Assembly (NCBI GenBank): GCA_029881255.1
Contig: JAOUMY010000009.1
Coordinates: forward strand, 124,001-188,000
Length of the DNA: 64,000 nucleotides
From: Gammaproteobacteria bacterium
GTDB lineage: Bacteria; Pseudomonadota; Gammaproteobacteria; S012-40
Reading direction: 5' to 3'
The translations under genes were made by a program, and so were the position numbers. This document shows, in pieces, positions 19,480-29,573 of the stretch; the first letter of the stretch is position 1; the number at the start of each line of letters is the position of its first letter. A model generated the notes under the pieces. The model ran no database searches. It was not told the origin of the DNA and saw only the letters and a program-made list of their open reading frames with translations.

Positions 19480-19783
19480 CACACCCTCCTAAAGTTATTA
19501 TCTTGTGAACCATATACCCAATTTGCGAGAAATGATGAAAACGGCAAATTTCCTAGGTCATAGCAGGTAGCAGGCCAATCAGGCTATTACCACCAATCAG
19601 ACAATATCCTATTGAAATCACGATAATTTTTTTATTTATCCCCATCTCTTGCCGTCACGCTATGTCAGCGTACCCCAACAAAACGCCCCTATCCTAACAA
19701 CATTTTGAGAATTTTTCCTCAAATTTTTGGTAACAGATTTGCCACTGGCCGGTGTTTTATACTAGACAGCAAGGAGAAACGTT
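19480..19783 (+). other. Divergent intergenic region, AT-rich
   Basis: About 300 bases between two divergent genes for exported proteins. I see no coding frame or RNA gene. There are T-runs near 19625-19640 and a weak hairpin TTTGAG/CTCAAA near 19700-19725. A TATACT box at 19758-19763 lies close to the following gene, but its best upstream partner (TTGCCA) is only 13 bases away, so I do not call a promoter. Confidence 0.4.
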
Positions 19784-20368
19784 ATGAAAAACATACTTTT
19801 ATTGATCATTATTGGCATTTTCAGCACCGGAAATACTTTTGCGCAGGAGAGAGAGACGCTGGTGGGCAACGGCGACATCGCCCACGGAGGCATGGGCGGC
19901 ATGATGATCAAGTCGGGCATGATCAAGGATGAGCTCAATATTCTGGTCGGGGGAAAAGGGGCCTATCTGATGGACCACCGCCTTTATATCGGTGGTGCCG
20001 GCTATGGCACATCCATGATGATCTCGGCCAACGGCACCGAGTACGCGGCAGGCTTTGGGGGCATGATGATGGGATACAAATTCTTCCCCCACAAACTCGT
20101 CCATGTTGGCGTTGAGACAGTGGTGGGTTCTGGTGGTCTATCCGAGGTCAATACCATGAACCACGATATGAGTTACAACCACCACGGTGGCGACGCCTTC
20201 TTCTACGCCGAACCATCCGTCTATGCCGCGTTTAATATCGCGCCGTTTTTCACCATCCATACCGGGGTTAGCTATCGCTACGTTAAGGGCACCAATACCA
20301 CTGGGTTTAGTGATGCGGATTTTCGCAATTACAATCTGGAAATTTCGATGTTGTGGGGGAAATTCTAA
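19784..20368 (+). CDS. Predicted exported, outer-membrane-barrel-like protein
   Basis: I do not recognise the family. The 194 residues begin with a clear Sec signal peptide (MKNILLLIIIGIFS, cleavage after NTFA). The mature part is rich in Gly, Met and aromatic residues, with alternating strand-like segments (for example YIGGAGYG and FGGMMMGYKF). It ends in ISMLWGKF, whose terminal Phe is typical of outer-membrane beta-barrels. Several His and Met residues (GGMGGMMIKSGM, NHHGGD) might bind metal. A good ribosome site AAGGAGAAA precedes the ATG. Confidence 0.6.
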   Translation: MKNILLLIIIGIFSTGNTFAQERETLVGNGDIAHGGMGGMMIKSGMIKDELNILVGGKGAYLMDHRLYIGGAGYGTSMMISANGTEYAAGFGGMMMGYKFFPHKLVHVGVETVVGSGGLSEVNTMNHDMSYNHHGGDAFFYAEPSVYAAFNIAPFFTIHTGVSYRYVKGTNTTGFSDADFRNYNLEISMLWGKF

Positions 20369-20425
20369 TACCTGCGAAACTCGAGACAGGAAACACCGCG
20401 TAGTGACTGTGATAGGTGCTTGTAA

Positions 20426-20479
20426 CGGGAAAGACCGTTGATTCGAACAGAAGGCTATTCATATTTACGGTCTTTCCCG
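20426..20479. repeat. 13-bp inverted repeat between convergent genes
   Basis: CGGGAAAGACCGT at 20426-20438 is matched by ACGGTCTTTCCCG at 20467-20479, leaving a 28-base loop. It separates the end of the exported-protein gene from the end of parC. No T-run follows on either side, so it is not a standard intrinsic terminator, but it could stall transcription or protect the mRNA 3' ends. Confidence 0.6.
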
Positions 20480-20494
20480 ATTAATAGATACCTG

Positions 20495-22762
20495 TCACTC
20501 TTCCTCATCCATATGTATCGCTTCGATGCGATCAACTTTCTGGAAACCACGAGGCAATTTCAATCCGCGCAGAGAACGCTCGCCCAGGTAATGATCCAGT
20601 TCGTCACCGGCCAATACCACGTGACGCTTGCCCGAATAAACAGCGAGCTTTGATTCCAGTCCAAGTATCGCCACAGACTTCACGTACTCGCTGCGATTAC
20701 TGAATTTGTTACTGGGAATATTGATCAGCTTGAGTCCCTTGCCTTTGGACATTTCGGGCACTTCACCCATGGCGATGATTAGCAGATGACCCTCCGCGGT
20801 AACCATGGCCAGGTATTCTGATTCTATGTCGGTGACCCGTTGAGGCTGAAGAACTCGCGAGCCTTTGGGTACGCTGATAACAGACTTACCCGATTTGTTA
20901 CGCGTGATCATATCGCCAAGTTTGCCGACAAAACCGTATCCACCATCCGTACCCATGAAAAACAGATCTTCGTCGCTACCGGTAAACACGCCATGAAATC
21001 CCGCGCCCGCCGGTGGTTTCACCCGACTGGTAACCGGTTCGCCATGACCACGCGCTGATGGCAGAGTATGACCGGGGAGCGCATAACAACGCCCGGTCGA
21101 ATCGACGAATATTGCGAGTTGATTGGTTTTACCATGCGCGGCGGCGAGAAACTGGTCGCCAGGTTTATACGCCAGTGTTCGAGGGTCTAATTCATGCCCT
21201 TTGCCCGCACGCATCCAGCCTTTTTCCGACAAGATTATCGTAATCGGCTCCGAGGTAATTAATGCTGTTTCATCCAGCGCCTGCGCCGCATCGCGTTTCT
21301 TGATTGGTGAACGACGATCATCACCAAAGGTGTCGATGTCTTCCTTGAGCTCTTTCTTAATCAGCGTCTTCATGCGCGCTGCTGAGCCCAGGGTCTTTTC
21401 CAGAGTATCCCGTTCTTCTTCGAGATCTTTTTGCTCGCCACGAATTTTCATTTCTTCGAGTTTGGCGAGGTGACGTAATTTTAATTCGAGTATGGCTTCG
21501 GCCTGCCGGTCTGACAGGTCAAAAGTCTTCATCAACACCGGCTTTGGTTCATCTTCGGTACGGATGATGCGAATTACTTCGTCGATGTTGAGAAACGCAA
21601 TCAATAAACCATCGAGGATGTGTAGTCTGTCGAGTACTTTATCCAGACGATATTGCAAGCGACGGCGAACGGTTTCGGTGCGGAAGGTCAGCCAGTCGCT
21701 GAGTATGGTTTGTAAATCACGCACGCGTGGCAGACCGTCGATGCCGATCATATTCATATTGACGCGATAAGTACGCTCAAGATCGGTGGTGGCGAACAAA
21801 TGCGTCATCAATTCTTCGACATTAATGTTTTTGTTACGCGGCGTGATCACCAGACGAACCGGGTTTTCGTGATCTGATTCGTCACGAAGATCTTCCACCA
21901 TCGGTAGCTTTTTCGCGTTCATTTGTTGCGCGATTTGTTCCAGCACCTTGGCGCCAGAGGTCTGATATGGCAAGGCGGTGACGATGACGTCATCGTCTTC
22001 CTTTTCGTAGGTTGCGCGCATACGAATGCTGCCATTGCCCGTGCGATACATGCTGGCAATATCTTCTTTCGAAGAAATGATCTCTGCGGTGGTAGGATAA
22101 TCCGGACCCTTAATGAACTTGCACAGGTCTTTGACTGTCGCCTTGGGATTGTCGATGAGATGGATACAGGCCTCACCCACTTCGCGCAGATTGTGTGGCG
22201 GAATATCCGTCGCCATACCTACGGCGATTCCCGTCGTGCCGTTGAGTAATAACACCGGAAGTCGGGCCGGGAGTATCAGCGGTTCATCTAAGGTACCATC
22301 GAAATTGGGAACCCAGTCGACTGTGCCGTGTTTGATTTCATCGAGTAATACCTGCGCAAACGGCGTTAACTTCGCTTCCGTATAACGCATCGCAGCAAAA
22401 GACTTCGGGTCATCTTGCGAACCCCAATTGCCCTGCCCGTCTATTAAGGGATAACGGTAAGAGAATGGCTGCGCCATTAACACCATGGCTTCATAACAAG
22501 CGGAGTCACCATGCGGATGAAACTTACCTAAGACATCACCCACGGTACGTGCAGACTTTTTGTATTTTGAAGCGGCACGCAGACCCAACTCCGACATGGC
22601 ATAAATAATTCTGCGCTGTACCGGCTTGAGACCGTCGCCGATATTCGGCAGGGCGCGGTCCATAATGACGTACATCGAATAGTCGAGATAGGATTTCTCA
22701 GTGAATTCGTGTAACGGTAATTTTTCTATACCGTCGTCGGTGAATTGCGTTTCTTTTCCCAT
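20495..22762 (-). CDS. parC: DNA topoisomerase IV subunit A (ParC)
   Basis: Breakage-reunion subunit of topoisomerase IV, which unlinks replicated chromosomes. It has 755 residues. The catalytic Tyr127 lies in [10 protein letters not shown]. The quinolone-determining stretch [11 protein letters not shown] keeps Ser87 and Glu91, the sensitive-type residues. The C-terminal beta-pinwheel (about 500-740) lacks the GyrA-box glutamine-rich signature, supporting ParC over GyrA. It starts 25 bases after parE, so the two are probably one transcript. Confidence 0.95.
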   Translation of the reverse strand: MGKETQFTDDGIEKLPLHEFTEKSYLDYSMYVIMDRALPNIGDGLKPVQRRIIYAMSELGLRAASKYKKSARTVGDVLGKFHPHGDSACYEAMVLMAQPFSYRYPLIDGQGNWGSQDDPKSFAAMRYTEAKLTPFAQVLLDEIKHGTVDWVPNFDGTLDEPLILPARLPVLLLNGTTGIAVGMATDIPPHNLREVGEACIHLIDNPKATVKDLCKFIKGPDYPTTAEIISSKEDIASMYRTGNGSIRMRATYEKEDDDVIVTALPYQTSGAKVLEQIAQQMNAKKLPMVEDLRDESDHENPVRLVITPRNKNINVEELMTHLFATTDLERTYRVNMNMIGIDGLPRVRDLQTILSDWLTFRTETVRRRLQYRLDKVLDRLHILDGLLIAFLNIDEVIRIIRTEDEPKPVLMKTFDLSDRQAEAILELKLRHLAKLEEMKIRGEQKDLEEERDTLEKTLGSAARMKTLIKKELKEDIDTFGDDRRSPIKKRDAAQALDETALITSEPITIILSEKGWMRAGKGHELDPRTLAYKPGDQFLAAAHGKTNQLAIFVDSTGRCYALPGHTLPSARGHGEPVTSRVKPPAGAGFHGVFTGSDEDLFFMGTDGGYGFVGKLGDMITRNKSGKSVISVPKGSRVLQPQRVTDIESEYLAMVTAEGHLLIIAMGEVPEMSKGKGLKLINIPSNKFSNRSEYVKSVAILGLESKLAVYSGKRHVVLAGDELDHYLGERSLRGLKLPRGFQKVDRIEAIHMDEEE

Positions 22763-22787
22763 ATGCCTTTCTCACCCGTTCGAGGTT

Positions 22788-24677
22788 TTACACCTGCGCC
22801 AGATTTCCTTTGGACTCCAGCCAGGCCTTACGATCAGCGGAGCGTTTCTTTGCCAGCAACATGTCCATCATATTATTCGTTTCGTCGCCGGCCTCGATAT
22901 ACAGTTGCACGAGTCGGCGTGTGTCCGGTGCCATCGTTGTTTCACGCAACTGTATGGGATTCATTTCGCCCAGACCTTTAAAGCGTTGTACATTGGGTTT
23001 GCCTTTGATCTTTTCCGCGGCAATGCGATCGAGCACACCCTGGCGCTCCGCATCATCAAGCGCATAAAACACATGTTTGCCCACATCAACGCGATACAAG
23101 GGTGGCATTGCCACATAGATATGACCGGCAGCGACTAATGGTCGAAAATGGCGTACGAACAAGGCACACAACAGGGTCGCAATGTGCGCACCATCAGAAT
23201 CCGCATCGGCAAGAATGCAAACCTTGTTATAACGTAGACCTTTTAAATTATCCGAGCCAGGATCAACACCGATGGCAACTGAGATGTCGTGTACTTCCTG
23301 CGAGCCCAATACTTGCTGCGGATCGACTTCCCAGGTGTTGAGTATTTTTCCCCGCAAAGGCATCACGGCCTGAAACTCACGCTCACGCGCCTGCTTGGCA
23401 GAGCCACCAGCGGAATCACCCTCGACTAAAAACAATTCGGTTCGGTCTGGATCCTGAGAACTGCAGTCGGCCAGCTTGCCAGGCAGTGCCGGGCCGCTTG
23501 TAATTTTCTTGCGTACCACTTTCTTCGCCGCGCGCATGCGTTTCTGAGCGTTATTGATGGCGATCTCGGCAATCTGTTCCGCGATGCTGGGATTTTCTCC
23601 CAACCACAAAATAAACGCATCCTTGACCACGCCAGATACGAACGGCGCGCATTCACGCGAAGACAAACGCTCTTTGGTCTGGCCTGAGAACTGGGGATCG
23701 GCCAATTTAACAGAAAGAATATAGGCACACCGTTCCCATACATCTTCTGGCGCAATCTTTACGCCGCGAGGGACCAGATTCTTGTAATCACAAAATTCTC
23801 TAATCGCCTCTGTCAGACCGGTGCGCAAACCGTTTACATGGGTACCACCTTGCGCTGTAGGGATGAGATTGACATAACTCTCGCCGACGATATCGCCACC
23901 TTCCGGTAACCACACCACCGCCCAATCAACGGCTTCCGTCTCACCCTGTTCTGCACCGACAAACGCAGACTCTGGCAGAGTCGGCACATCGCCTAGCGCT
24001 GAACGTAAATAGGCGCGCAGTCCATCCTCATAATGCCATTCTTCATTGTCGTTCTTGTCAAACTCATTAACAAAGCTGACAAATAATCCGGGACAAAGCA
24101 CGGCTTTGGCGCGCAAGACATGCTTGAGACGGGAAACAGAAAATTTCGCGGAATCGAAATATTTAGCCTCCGGCCAGAATCTAACCGCTGTTCCTGTAAG
24201 CTTCTTCGCAACGCTACCGGTCACCTTTAGATTGGTCTTCTTATCACCATTGGCAAACGAAATATGATGTTCTTTGCCATCGCGCTGTATCCAGACCTCC
24301 AGCTTTTTCGACAGGGCATTTACTACCGAAACACCAACGCCGTGTAATCCGCCTGAGAACTGATAATTTTTGTTCGAAAACTTACCACCGGCGTGCAAGG
24401 TCGTCAGTATGACCTCGACACCTGGCTTTTTTTGTTCGGGATGTTTATCGACCGGCATGCCGCGACCATTGTCACGCACGCTGAGTGAACCGTCTTTGTG
24501 TAGGACTACCTCGATTCTATCCGCATGACCGGCCATCGCTTCATCGACACTGTTATCGATGACTTCCTGTGCAAGATGATTGGGCCGGGTGGTATCGGTA
24601 TACATACCCGGCCGCTTACGCACAGGCTCCAGGCCGGTGAGGACTTCAATATCGGATGCACTATAACTTTTTGCCAT
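22788..24677 (-). CDS. parE: DNA topoisomerase IV subunit B (ParE)
   Basis: ATPase subunit of topoisomerase IV, 629 residues, the typical ParE length (GyrB is about 800). The GHKL ATPase is shown by EVIDNSVDEA, DNGRGMP and GGLHGVGVSVVNALS. The TOPRIM domain carries LVEGDSAGGSA (catalytic Glu) and DADSDGAHI (metal ligands). The gene order parE-parC on one strand is standard. The 315 bases upstream separate it from truD, which runs in the same direction, so parE probably has its own promoter. Confidence 0.95.
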   Translation of the reverse strand: MAKSYSASDIEVLTGLEPVRKRPGMYTDTTRPNHLAQEVIDNSVDEAMAGHADRIEVVLHKDGSLSVRDNGRGMPVDKHPEQKKPGVEVILTTLHAGGKFSNKNYQFSGGLHGVGVSVVNALSKKLEVWIQRDGKEHHISFANGDKKTNLKVTGSVAKKLTGTAVRFWPEAKYFDSAKFSVSRLKHVLRAKAVLCPGLFVSFVNEFDKNDNEEWHYEDGLRAYLRSALGDVPTLPESAFVGAEQGETEAVDWAVVWLPEGGDIVGESYVNLIPTAQGGTHVNGLRTGLTEAIREFCDYKNLVPRGVKIAPEDVWERCAYILSVKLADPQFSGQTKERLSSRECAPFVSGVVKDAFILWLGENPSIAEQIAEIAINNAQKRMRAAKKVVRKKITSGPALPGKLADCSSQDPDRTELFLVEGDSAGGSAKQAREREFQAVMPLRGKILNTWEVDPQQVLGSQEVHDISVAIGVDPGSDNLKGLRYNKVCILADADSDGAHIATLLCALFVRHFRPLVAAGHIYVAMPPLYRVDVGKHVFYALDDAERQGVLDRIAAEKIKGKPNVQRFKGLGEMNPIQLRETTMAPDTRRLVQLYIEAGDETNNMMDMLLAKKRSADRKAWLESKGNLAQV

Positions 24678-24992
24678 AAGACTCGTATGTTGGTCGATCT
24701 CGCTTGACGATGCTACTGCGCTGAGAAACTAACTTCAAGTGGCAACCGATCTGCAAATTCTTTTCCGATCAGTCGCATAATCTAAAAAAATCACCTGAAT
24801 TCGGTTGTTTTTGTCGTAAGTGAACGAAAAAAAGCGTTTCAATATGCCCTTTTTGTCAGATTTTGTGTTGGTTTTAACCGAACGGCTAGCCCTGAAAATG
24901 GTTCGCGCCGGAATTTAGCCAATGCAAACCCACGTTGTCAACAGTGTAAATTTGACGTTTTTTCGACGACTGTTGACGTTTTCGCCAGCCTA
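24678..24992 (-). other. Intergenic region between truD and parE
   Basis: About 315 bases without a supported gene. It should hold the parE promoter and the end of the truD transcript. GTCAACAGT at 24937-24945 and ACTGTTGAC at 24969-24977 form a 9-bp inverted repeat just after the truD stop, with a T-run between the arms. It is a weak candidate terminator or protein site. T-rich tracts occur near 24785 and 24825-24855. Confidence 0.45.
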
Positions 24993-26081
24993 TCAGGCTT
25001 GTCGACCGGCATCGATGGACGCACGATGTCCATCGGTGAGCTGTACAAGTTCACGCAATACACTGGTGGCGAAACAACCTTTTTGCAAAAAAAATCGTAG
25101 AGTCACTTCGTTTTCCAGTAGTTCGTATTCCAACTCTCGCACGGCGAGGCGTAAACTCCGTCGTTCCGCATTGAGTTTAGGCACGCGATCCAGTGCCGTG
25201 GCTATCTCCGGAAATTCCGCCAATACCTCACTTTCTATCTGCGCTGCCGCACCGCCAACATGCCTGTCGCCTCGCGCATAGAGTAACCCTGATGGATGTA
25301 TGTCCAACTCGGCAAGTCGTGACGACAAATTTTCATCGCTAGTCGGTTTAAAAAAACTATTGCTGCCATCCAGCATCATGACATCACCATCGATAGCCGT
25401 ATTCCAATTCTTACACACAACGCGTTGGCCAAGAATGTGATTGAATAAAAACGAACGCAACGAAGAAATATACAAACCCCGCTGCTTTCGATTCTGGGTC
25501 CGTTGTTTGCCACTTAGAAAACGCAGCGCCTTTTCAACATTATCACCCTCACGCCCAAAACGTTGCTCTCCAAAATAATTGGGCACACCTCCGAGGGCGA
25601 TTTGCTTGAGGCGGTCTTCCATGCATGCGCGATCGTAATGGCATTCACGAATTCTGATCGCAAACCGATTTCCGCGTAATTGACCGATTTTCAGTTTTTT
25701 TGGATGGCGTGTAGCAGAAAGAACTTTGACTTGTCCCTGAGTGAAATCGTCGATCGCATCCCAAGCTACCTGGTCGCGGTTAAGCATGTTGATACTGAAC
25801 CACTGTCGTGTCAGCGCATGCCTATCTTTCAAGCCCGCATATCCAATGTCGACTGGGCTTACGCGCGCGAAAGCACTCAGCTTCTCTACGACCCATTCGG
25901 TGTTAACACCGCGTTTCTCGATCAATAGCCAATGATGCGTTCCTTCACCAGCCGGTTCGAAGCCTAATTCCTCGGTAACGACAAAGTCCTCAGGGCTACT
26001 TCTGAACACACCATTTGCACAGTACTCGCCCCATGCCTGGGCGTAATCATCCATTCGGTAGCGCAATCCCGCCATATTCAT
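24993..26081 (-). CDS. truD: tRNA pseudouridine(13) synthase TruD
   Basis: Converts U13 of tRNA-Glu to pseudouridine. Its 362 residues are in the normal range. The TruD signature GYAGLKDRHALTRQW carries the catalytic Asp86, and the NYFGEQRFGR motif is near 175. The C-terminal part after RDRH-like segments shows the expected insertion domain. The start ATG at 26081 follows a short GAG; an internal Met at residue 3 is also possible. Many gammaproteobacteria place truD in the ispD-ispF-truD-surE cluster, whereas here it stands between parE and a CRP-like gene. Confidence 0.94.
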   Translation of the reverse strand: MNMAGLRYRMDDYAQAWGEYCANGVFRSSPEDFVVTEELGFEPAGEGTHHWLLIEKRGVNTEWVVEKLSAFARVSPVDIGYAGLKDRHALTRQWFSINMLNRDQVAWDAIDDFTQGQVKVLSATRHPKKLKIGQLRGNRFAIRIRECHYDRACMEDRLKQIALGGVPNYFGEQRFGREGDNVEKALRFLSGKQRTQNRKQRGLYISSLRSFLFNHILGQRVVCKNWNTAIDGDVMMLDGSNSFFKPTSDENLSSRLAELDIHPSGLLYARGDRHVGGAAAQIESEVLAEFPEIATALDRVPKLNAERRSLRLAVRELEYELLENEVTLRFFLQKGCFATSVLRELVQLTDGHRASIDAGRQA

Positions 26082-26168
26082 CTCAAATTTGTATTAAGTT
26101 CCTGGGGCATAATGTCGATAAACAACATAATGTAGATGTAAGTTCGTATTTTTATTAAAGAAGTGTCG

Positions 26169-26837
26169 ATGTTAGCACATAAACAATTGAATCAAACCGC
26201 TGATAATGCTGAACAAGTCCTGGATAAGGTACTCGAGTTCTGCGATATCGATAATTTACCTTCCAAGCGATTAATCATCAGACCTGGTGACCCCGCGGAC
26301 AAGCTCTATTATCTTATCGAGGGCTCGGCCACGATTACCATGGATGATGGCGAGGGTAACGATATCATTTTGGGTTACCTAAATGACGGGGATTTTATAG
26401 GGGAAACCGGTCTGTTCATTCCCCAGCAGCTACGCCAGGTTACCGTGCGTACACGCGCCCAGTGCAAGATCGCGTCTATTTCTTATGCGCGTCTCAACGA
26501 ACTTAGTCGCAATGAATTAAAAGACTCATACGCCGATTTTCTTCTCTCCATCGGTCGCCACATTTCCAAGCGCCTGCATCAGGCCAATCGCAAAGTCGGA
26601 CACCTCGCTTTTATGGACGCCGCCGGACGTATTGCCAGTACGCTACTGGATCTTTGCAAACAGCCGGATTCCCTCACCCATCCGGATGGTATGCAAATCA
26701 AGATCAGCCGCACCGAATTGGGCAGAATCGTTGGATGTAGTCGTGAAATGGTTGGCCGCGTGTTAAAAAATATGGAACAACAGGGGCTGATTTCGGCCAG
26801 GGGCAAAACCATTGTTGTTCATGGCGCACGTGACTGA
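26169..26837 (+). CDS. CRP/Vfr/Clp-type transcriptional regulator
   Basis: A 222-residue CRP ortholog-type protein: N-terminal cyclic-nucleotide-binding roll, long dimerisation helix and C-terminal winged helix. The recognition helix GCSREMVGRVL is nearly identical to E. coli CRP, so it probably reads TGTGA-type sites. The phosphate pocket retains GE (in GDFIGETGLF) and the Arg equivalent to Arg82. Ser83, Thr127 and Ser128 of E. coli CRP are replaced by Gln, Ala and Asn. The ligand may therefore not be cAMP. I use ATG 26169, which has AAGAAG at good spacing; a GTG two codons earlier is the alternative. Confidence 0.88.
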   Translation: MLAHKQLNQTADNAEQVLDKVLEFCDIDNLPSKRLIIRPGDPADKLYYLIEGSATITMDDGEGNDIILGYLNDGDFIGETGLFIPQQLRQVTVRTRAQCKIASISYARLNELSRNELKDSYADFLLSIGRHISKRLHQANRKVGHLAFMDAAGRIASTLLDLCKQPDSLTHPDGMQIKISRTELGRIVGCSREMVGRVLKNMEQQGLISARGKTIVVHGARD

Positions 26838-26842
26838 CGTAA

Positions 26843-27274
26843 TTAGTCTAGTCCGACGTATACGCCACCCGAGATCTTCCAACCATCCTCGAAATGACGT
26901 AGCAATAAAATCTCTCTTCCCTCTATAGGTTTTTCCCGACCTTCCAGTTGATACACAAAACTTTGCACCACTCGCGCAGAATTCATTTTTGTCTCGACAG
27001 GGGCGCGTTGGGCTCTAAATTCCAGGCTCGCGTAATGATCAAAGGCTCTACTCATGTCTGATATCAAATCCTCCAGATGGTATTTCCCATCAAAATATTC
27101 CTCGTGGAGAACTGAGCGATATGCATTGATGTCCTTGGCCTGAATTGCTTCGGCGCGCTTGGCCAGCACGGCGCGTATATCTGCCACATCCTGAGGGTCT
27201 GGCGTGCCGGTATTACACGCTTGAATAAATACGACAGATGACAGGATCAGACATACACGAAAGAAGAATTTCAC
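26843..27274 (-). CDS. NTF2/SnoaL-like lipoprotein
   Basis: A 143-residue predicted lipoprotein. I choose the GTG at 27272-27274 because a GAGGTG ribosome site lies just upstream and the frame then begins with a clean signal peptide (KFFFRVCLILSSVV) ending in lipobox FIQAC. The ATG further upstream at 27331 adds residues that do not look like a signal. The mature part resembles SnoaL/DUF4440 small alpha-beta barrels (ADIRAVLAKRAEAIQAKDINAYRSVL). These act as enzymes or ligand carriers; the substrate is unknown. It converges on the CRP-like gene, with 5 bases between stops. Confidence 0.7.
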   Translation of the reverse strand: MKFFFRVCLILSSVVFIQACNTGTPDPQDVADIRAVLAKRAEAIQAKDINAYRSVLHEEYFDGKYHLEDLISDMSRAFDHYASLEFRAQRAPVETKMNSARVVQSFVYQLEGREKPIEGREILLLRHFEDGWKISGGVYVGLD

Positions 27275-27404
27275 TTTTAACACCTCACCTACGGGATCGG
27301 CATGAGTATAACGCAAGCACAGCCGTATCACACTATAGCCAAGGGCGCGATTCTATGAAAACATATCGCGACAAACCGATCACGAGTGGAAAGCAACACA
27401 AATC

Positions 27405-28283
27405 ATGCGCATACAGAACACACCGGCACTGATGCTTGCACTCGTATTAATCATCGGGTTGGGCATAGGCTGGAGTATCTCCCGAAATAGCGTTGACAAT
27501 GATGTCGCGGAAAAGATTGACGCGATTGCGACAGACGATATCAGCCTTGAATCCCTGCGCTTGAAGGTCAATGAGCTCATTCTTATCGTGGAAAACGAGC
27601 GCCAGGCGCGACAAACCCTGCAACGAAAATACGAACAGCTTCAGAAGCAGCTTATTGTGGCTAGTGCTTCAGTCCATCCATCCAATAGCGCCACAGAGAA
27701 TTCCGACGCCAGTAATCAAACCTCTGCGACCGGGAGTGATGAATCAACTATCAACGCTTTTCAAAACGATGACCGATTAAATGAAGTTCAACAAGCATTG
27801 ATGTCATTAGGCATGGACACTGTCGCCATGGAAAAAATTCAGCATCGTGTTGAACAACAGGAAATGCAGCAACTGTATCTGCAAAACCAGGCCAGGCGTG
27901 AAGGTTGGTACGGCACGCGTCGCTATTTCGAAGAGACCGATAAATTGGAGTCCAAAGGTAATGTCTATCGCGAGGAACTGGGTGACCGACGTTATGACAA
28001 ATTCCTTTTCCAGTCCGGACAGAACAATCGCGTCAAAGTGCAAAGCGTTCTTAGCGGCTCACCAGCAGAGTCTATCGGTTTGCAGGAAAACGATATTGTT
28101 TATACCTACGGCGACAAACGTATCTTCAACTGGAATGATTTAACCAACGCCACTGCCGCTGGCGACCCACAACAAATGGCGCGCGTGGAAGTCTTACGTA
28201 ACGGAGAATTAATCGAGTTTTATATCAAACGGGGACCAATGGGTATTCGATTGGGAAGTGCTCGCGTCGATCCCGAACTCTAA
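27405..28283 (+). CDS. Membrane-anchored PDZ-domain protein
   Basis: A 292-residue protein with one N-terminal membrane anchor (about residues 9-27). A coiled-coil stretch follows (about 45-90), then a polar Ser/Asn/Thr linker, and a C-terminal PDZ domain (about 205-285; VLSGSPAESIGLQENDIVY). The layout suggests a periplasmic scaffold tethered to the inner membrane, somewhat like the PDZ part of type II secretion GspC. No protease triad is present. The exact role is unknown. It is divergent from the NTF2-like lipoprotein gene. Confidence 0.75.
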   Translation: MRIQNTPALMLALVLIIGLGIGWSISRNSVDNDVAEKIDAIATDDISLESLRLKVNELILIVENERQARQTLQRKYEQLQKQLIVASASVHPSNSATENSDASNQTSATGSDESTINAFQNDDRLNEVQQALMSLGMDTVAMEKIQHRVEQQEMQQLYLQNQARREGWYGTRRYFEETDKLESKGNVYREELGDRRYDKFLFQSGQNNRVKVQSVLSGSPAESIGLQENDIVYTYGDKRIFNWNDLTNATAAGDPQQMARVEVLRNGELIEFYIKRGPMGIRLGSARVDPEL

Positions 28284-28300
28284 AATCAGTGCATGCCTCA

Positions 28301-29311
28301 CTAATTTCTTATCGCCTCAGAAAGCAAACCGACTGATGTTGCAAAGCTGGTGGATTTATTCCAGTCCATGATGACAAAGTAATTATGGAAAATAAGGAAG
28401 TAACGTCCCTCTTCACCATCAAGATTGATTAATGCCGCTTCCGAGACATTGTCTGGCAAAGATCCGTCGGACATCGACTTTACACCCAGTTTTGTCCATT
28501 CAGACATCGGGCGCATTTTTTCCTGGTCAAAGTAGCTGGCATCCATACCCTTTGGTACTTTAACCTCCATACCCCAGGATTCATTTCTCTTCCATCCCAC
28601 TTGCGAAAGATAATTGGCGCCTGAAGCCAAAGCGTCGTTACGTGTTTTCCACACGTCTTTTTTACCGTCGCCATTGTGGTCAACTGCATACGAAAGAAAA
28701 GTCGATGGCATGAATTGCGTCTGCCCCATCGCACCAGCCCATGAACCAATCATATCCTGTTTGCTTACATGGCCCTGGTCGATGATGAGCAAGGCATTGA
28801 TTAATTCACGACGAAAATAGGTACTACGCCTTCCATCAAATGCCAGCGTAACCAGGGCATCTATCACCTGAAACCCGCCAGTAATCCGACCGAAATCGGT
28901 TTCAATTCCCCATAAGGCGACAATGATTTGCGGTGGAACGCCGTATTGTTGATAAATCTTTTCCAGAGTAGCTTTATTTTGCGAAAGCTTGGCCCTGCCT
29001 CGCTTGATACGTCGCTTATCCACTACCTTGTTCAGATACTTCTCAAAAGTCCATTTGAATTCCGGTTGACTACGATCGAGCTCAATCACCCGCTTTAGCG
29101 GCTTGACTCCTTTCAATGCAAGCTTGAGCGTCTCGTCAGAGACACCTTTAACTTTTGCTTCGCTTTTCAAACCCGTTAACCAACCCTCGAAGGTGGGATC
29201 GACGCGATGTTCGTCATAGTCGTCTTTCTGACCATGCGCGGCATTTACGCCTTGTACGGTCAGCAAGAAGGTGATCAAAAGAAAAACTGTTTTGTGCTTT
29301 ATTGCATTCAT
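28301..29311 (-). CDS. mltB: Lytic murein transglycosylase B-type (MltB family)
   Basis: Cleaves the glycan strand of peptidoglycan with formation of 1,6-anhydro-muramic acid. The 336-residue protein has a signal peptide (FLLITFLLTVQGVNA). The catalytic Glu137 lies in VALWGIETDFGRITGG, the MltB signature, and MGQTQFMPS follows. It lacks a lipobox Cys, so it appears to be periplasmic and soluble rather than a lipoprotein as in E. coli MltB. It converges with the PDZ gene, with 17 bases between stops. Confidence 0.9.
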   Translation of the reverse strand: MNAIKHKTVFLLITFLLTVQGVNAAHGQKDDYDEHRVDPTFEGWLTGLKSEAKVKGVSDETLKLALKGVKPLKRVIELDRSQPEFKWTFEKYLNKVVDKRRIKRGRAKLSQNKATLEKIYQQYGVPPQIIVALWGIETDFGRITGGFQVIDALVTLAFDGRRSTYFRRELINALLIIDQGHVSKQDMIGSWAGAMGQTQFMPSTFLSYAVDHNGDGKKDVWKTRNDALASGANYLSQVGWKRNESWGMEVKVPKGMDASYFDQEKMRPMSEWTKLGVKSMSDGSLPDNVSEAALINLDGEEGRYFLIFHNYFVIMDWNKSTSFATSVGLLSEAIRN

Positions 29312-29573
29312 ATCGGTTTCGGATCTGTAGTCAAATCGCGTTCCACCTTATGCAGAACGCATGCTAGTTTAAAATAACCCTTTAGTTTCATCCAGTTGTA
29401 GATATAAGTATTGCAGATTTTGGTGCTTCGACAATTTTTCATCGTTGGCATCACGAGAATTTGACTTGACTTAGCCACACCCGGTTCCAGGCATTATGGC
29501 TCAGACAGAAATGACAGCTCGATCTCAAAGACGTTATCGTTCGCCTGGTGGAACAACATGAGAATAGCCGCAG

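Noticed and set aside
19739-19763. Sigma-70 promoter TTGCCA/TATACT before the exported-protein gene
   Set aside because: The spacer is 13 bases, too short for a standard promoter.
20426-20479. Intrinsic terminator for parC
   Set aside because: The loop is 28 bases and no T-run follows on either strand, so I list it only as an inverted repeat.
29496-29561. 21-codon open frame between mltB and the DUF1178 gene
   Set aside because: Too short, no ribosome site, and no recognisable features.
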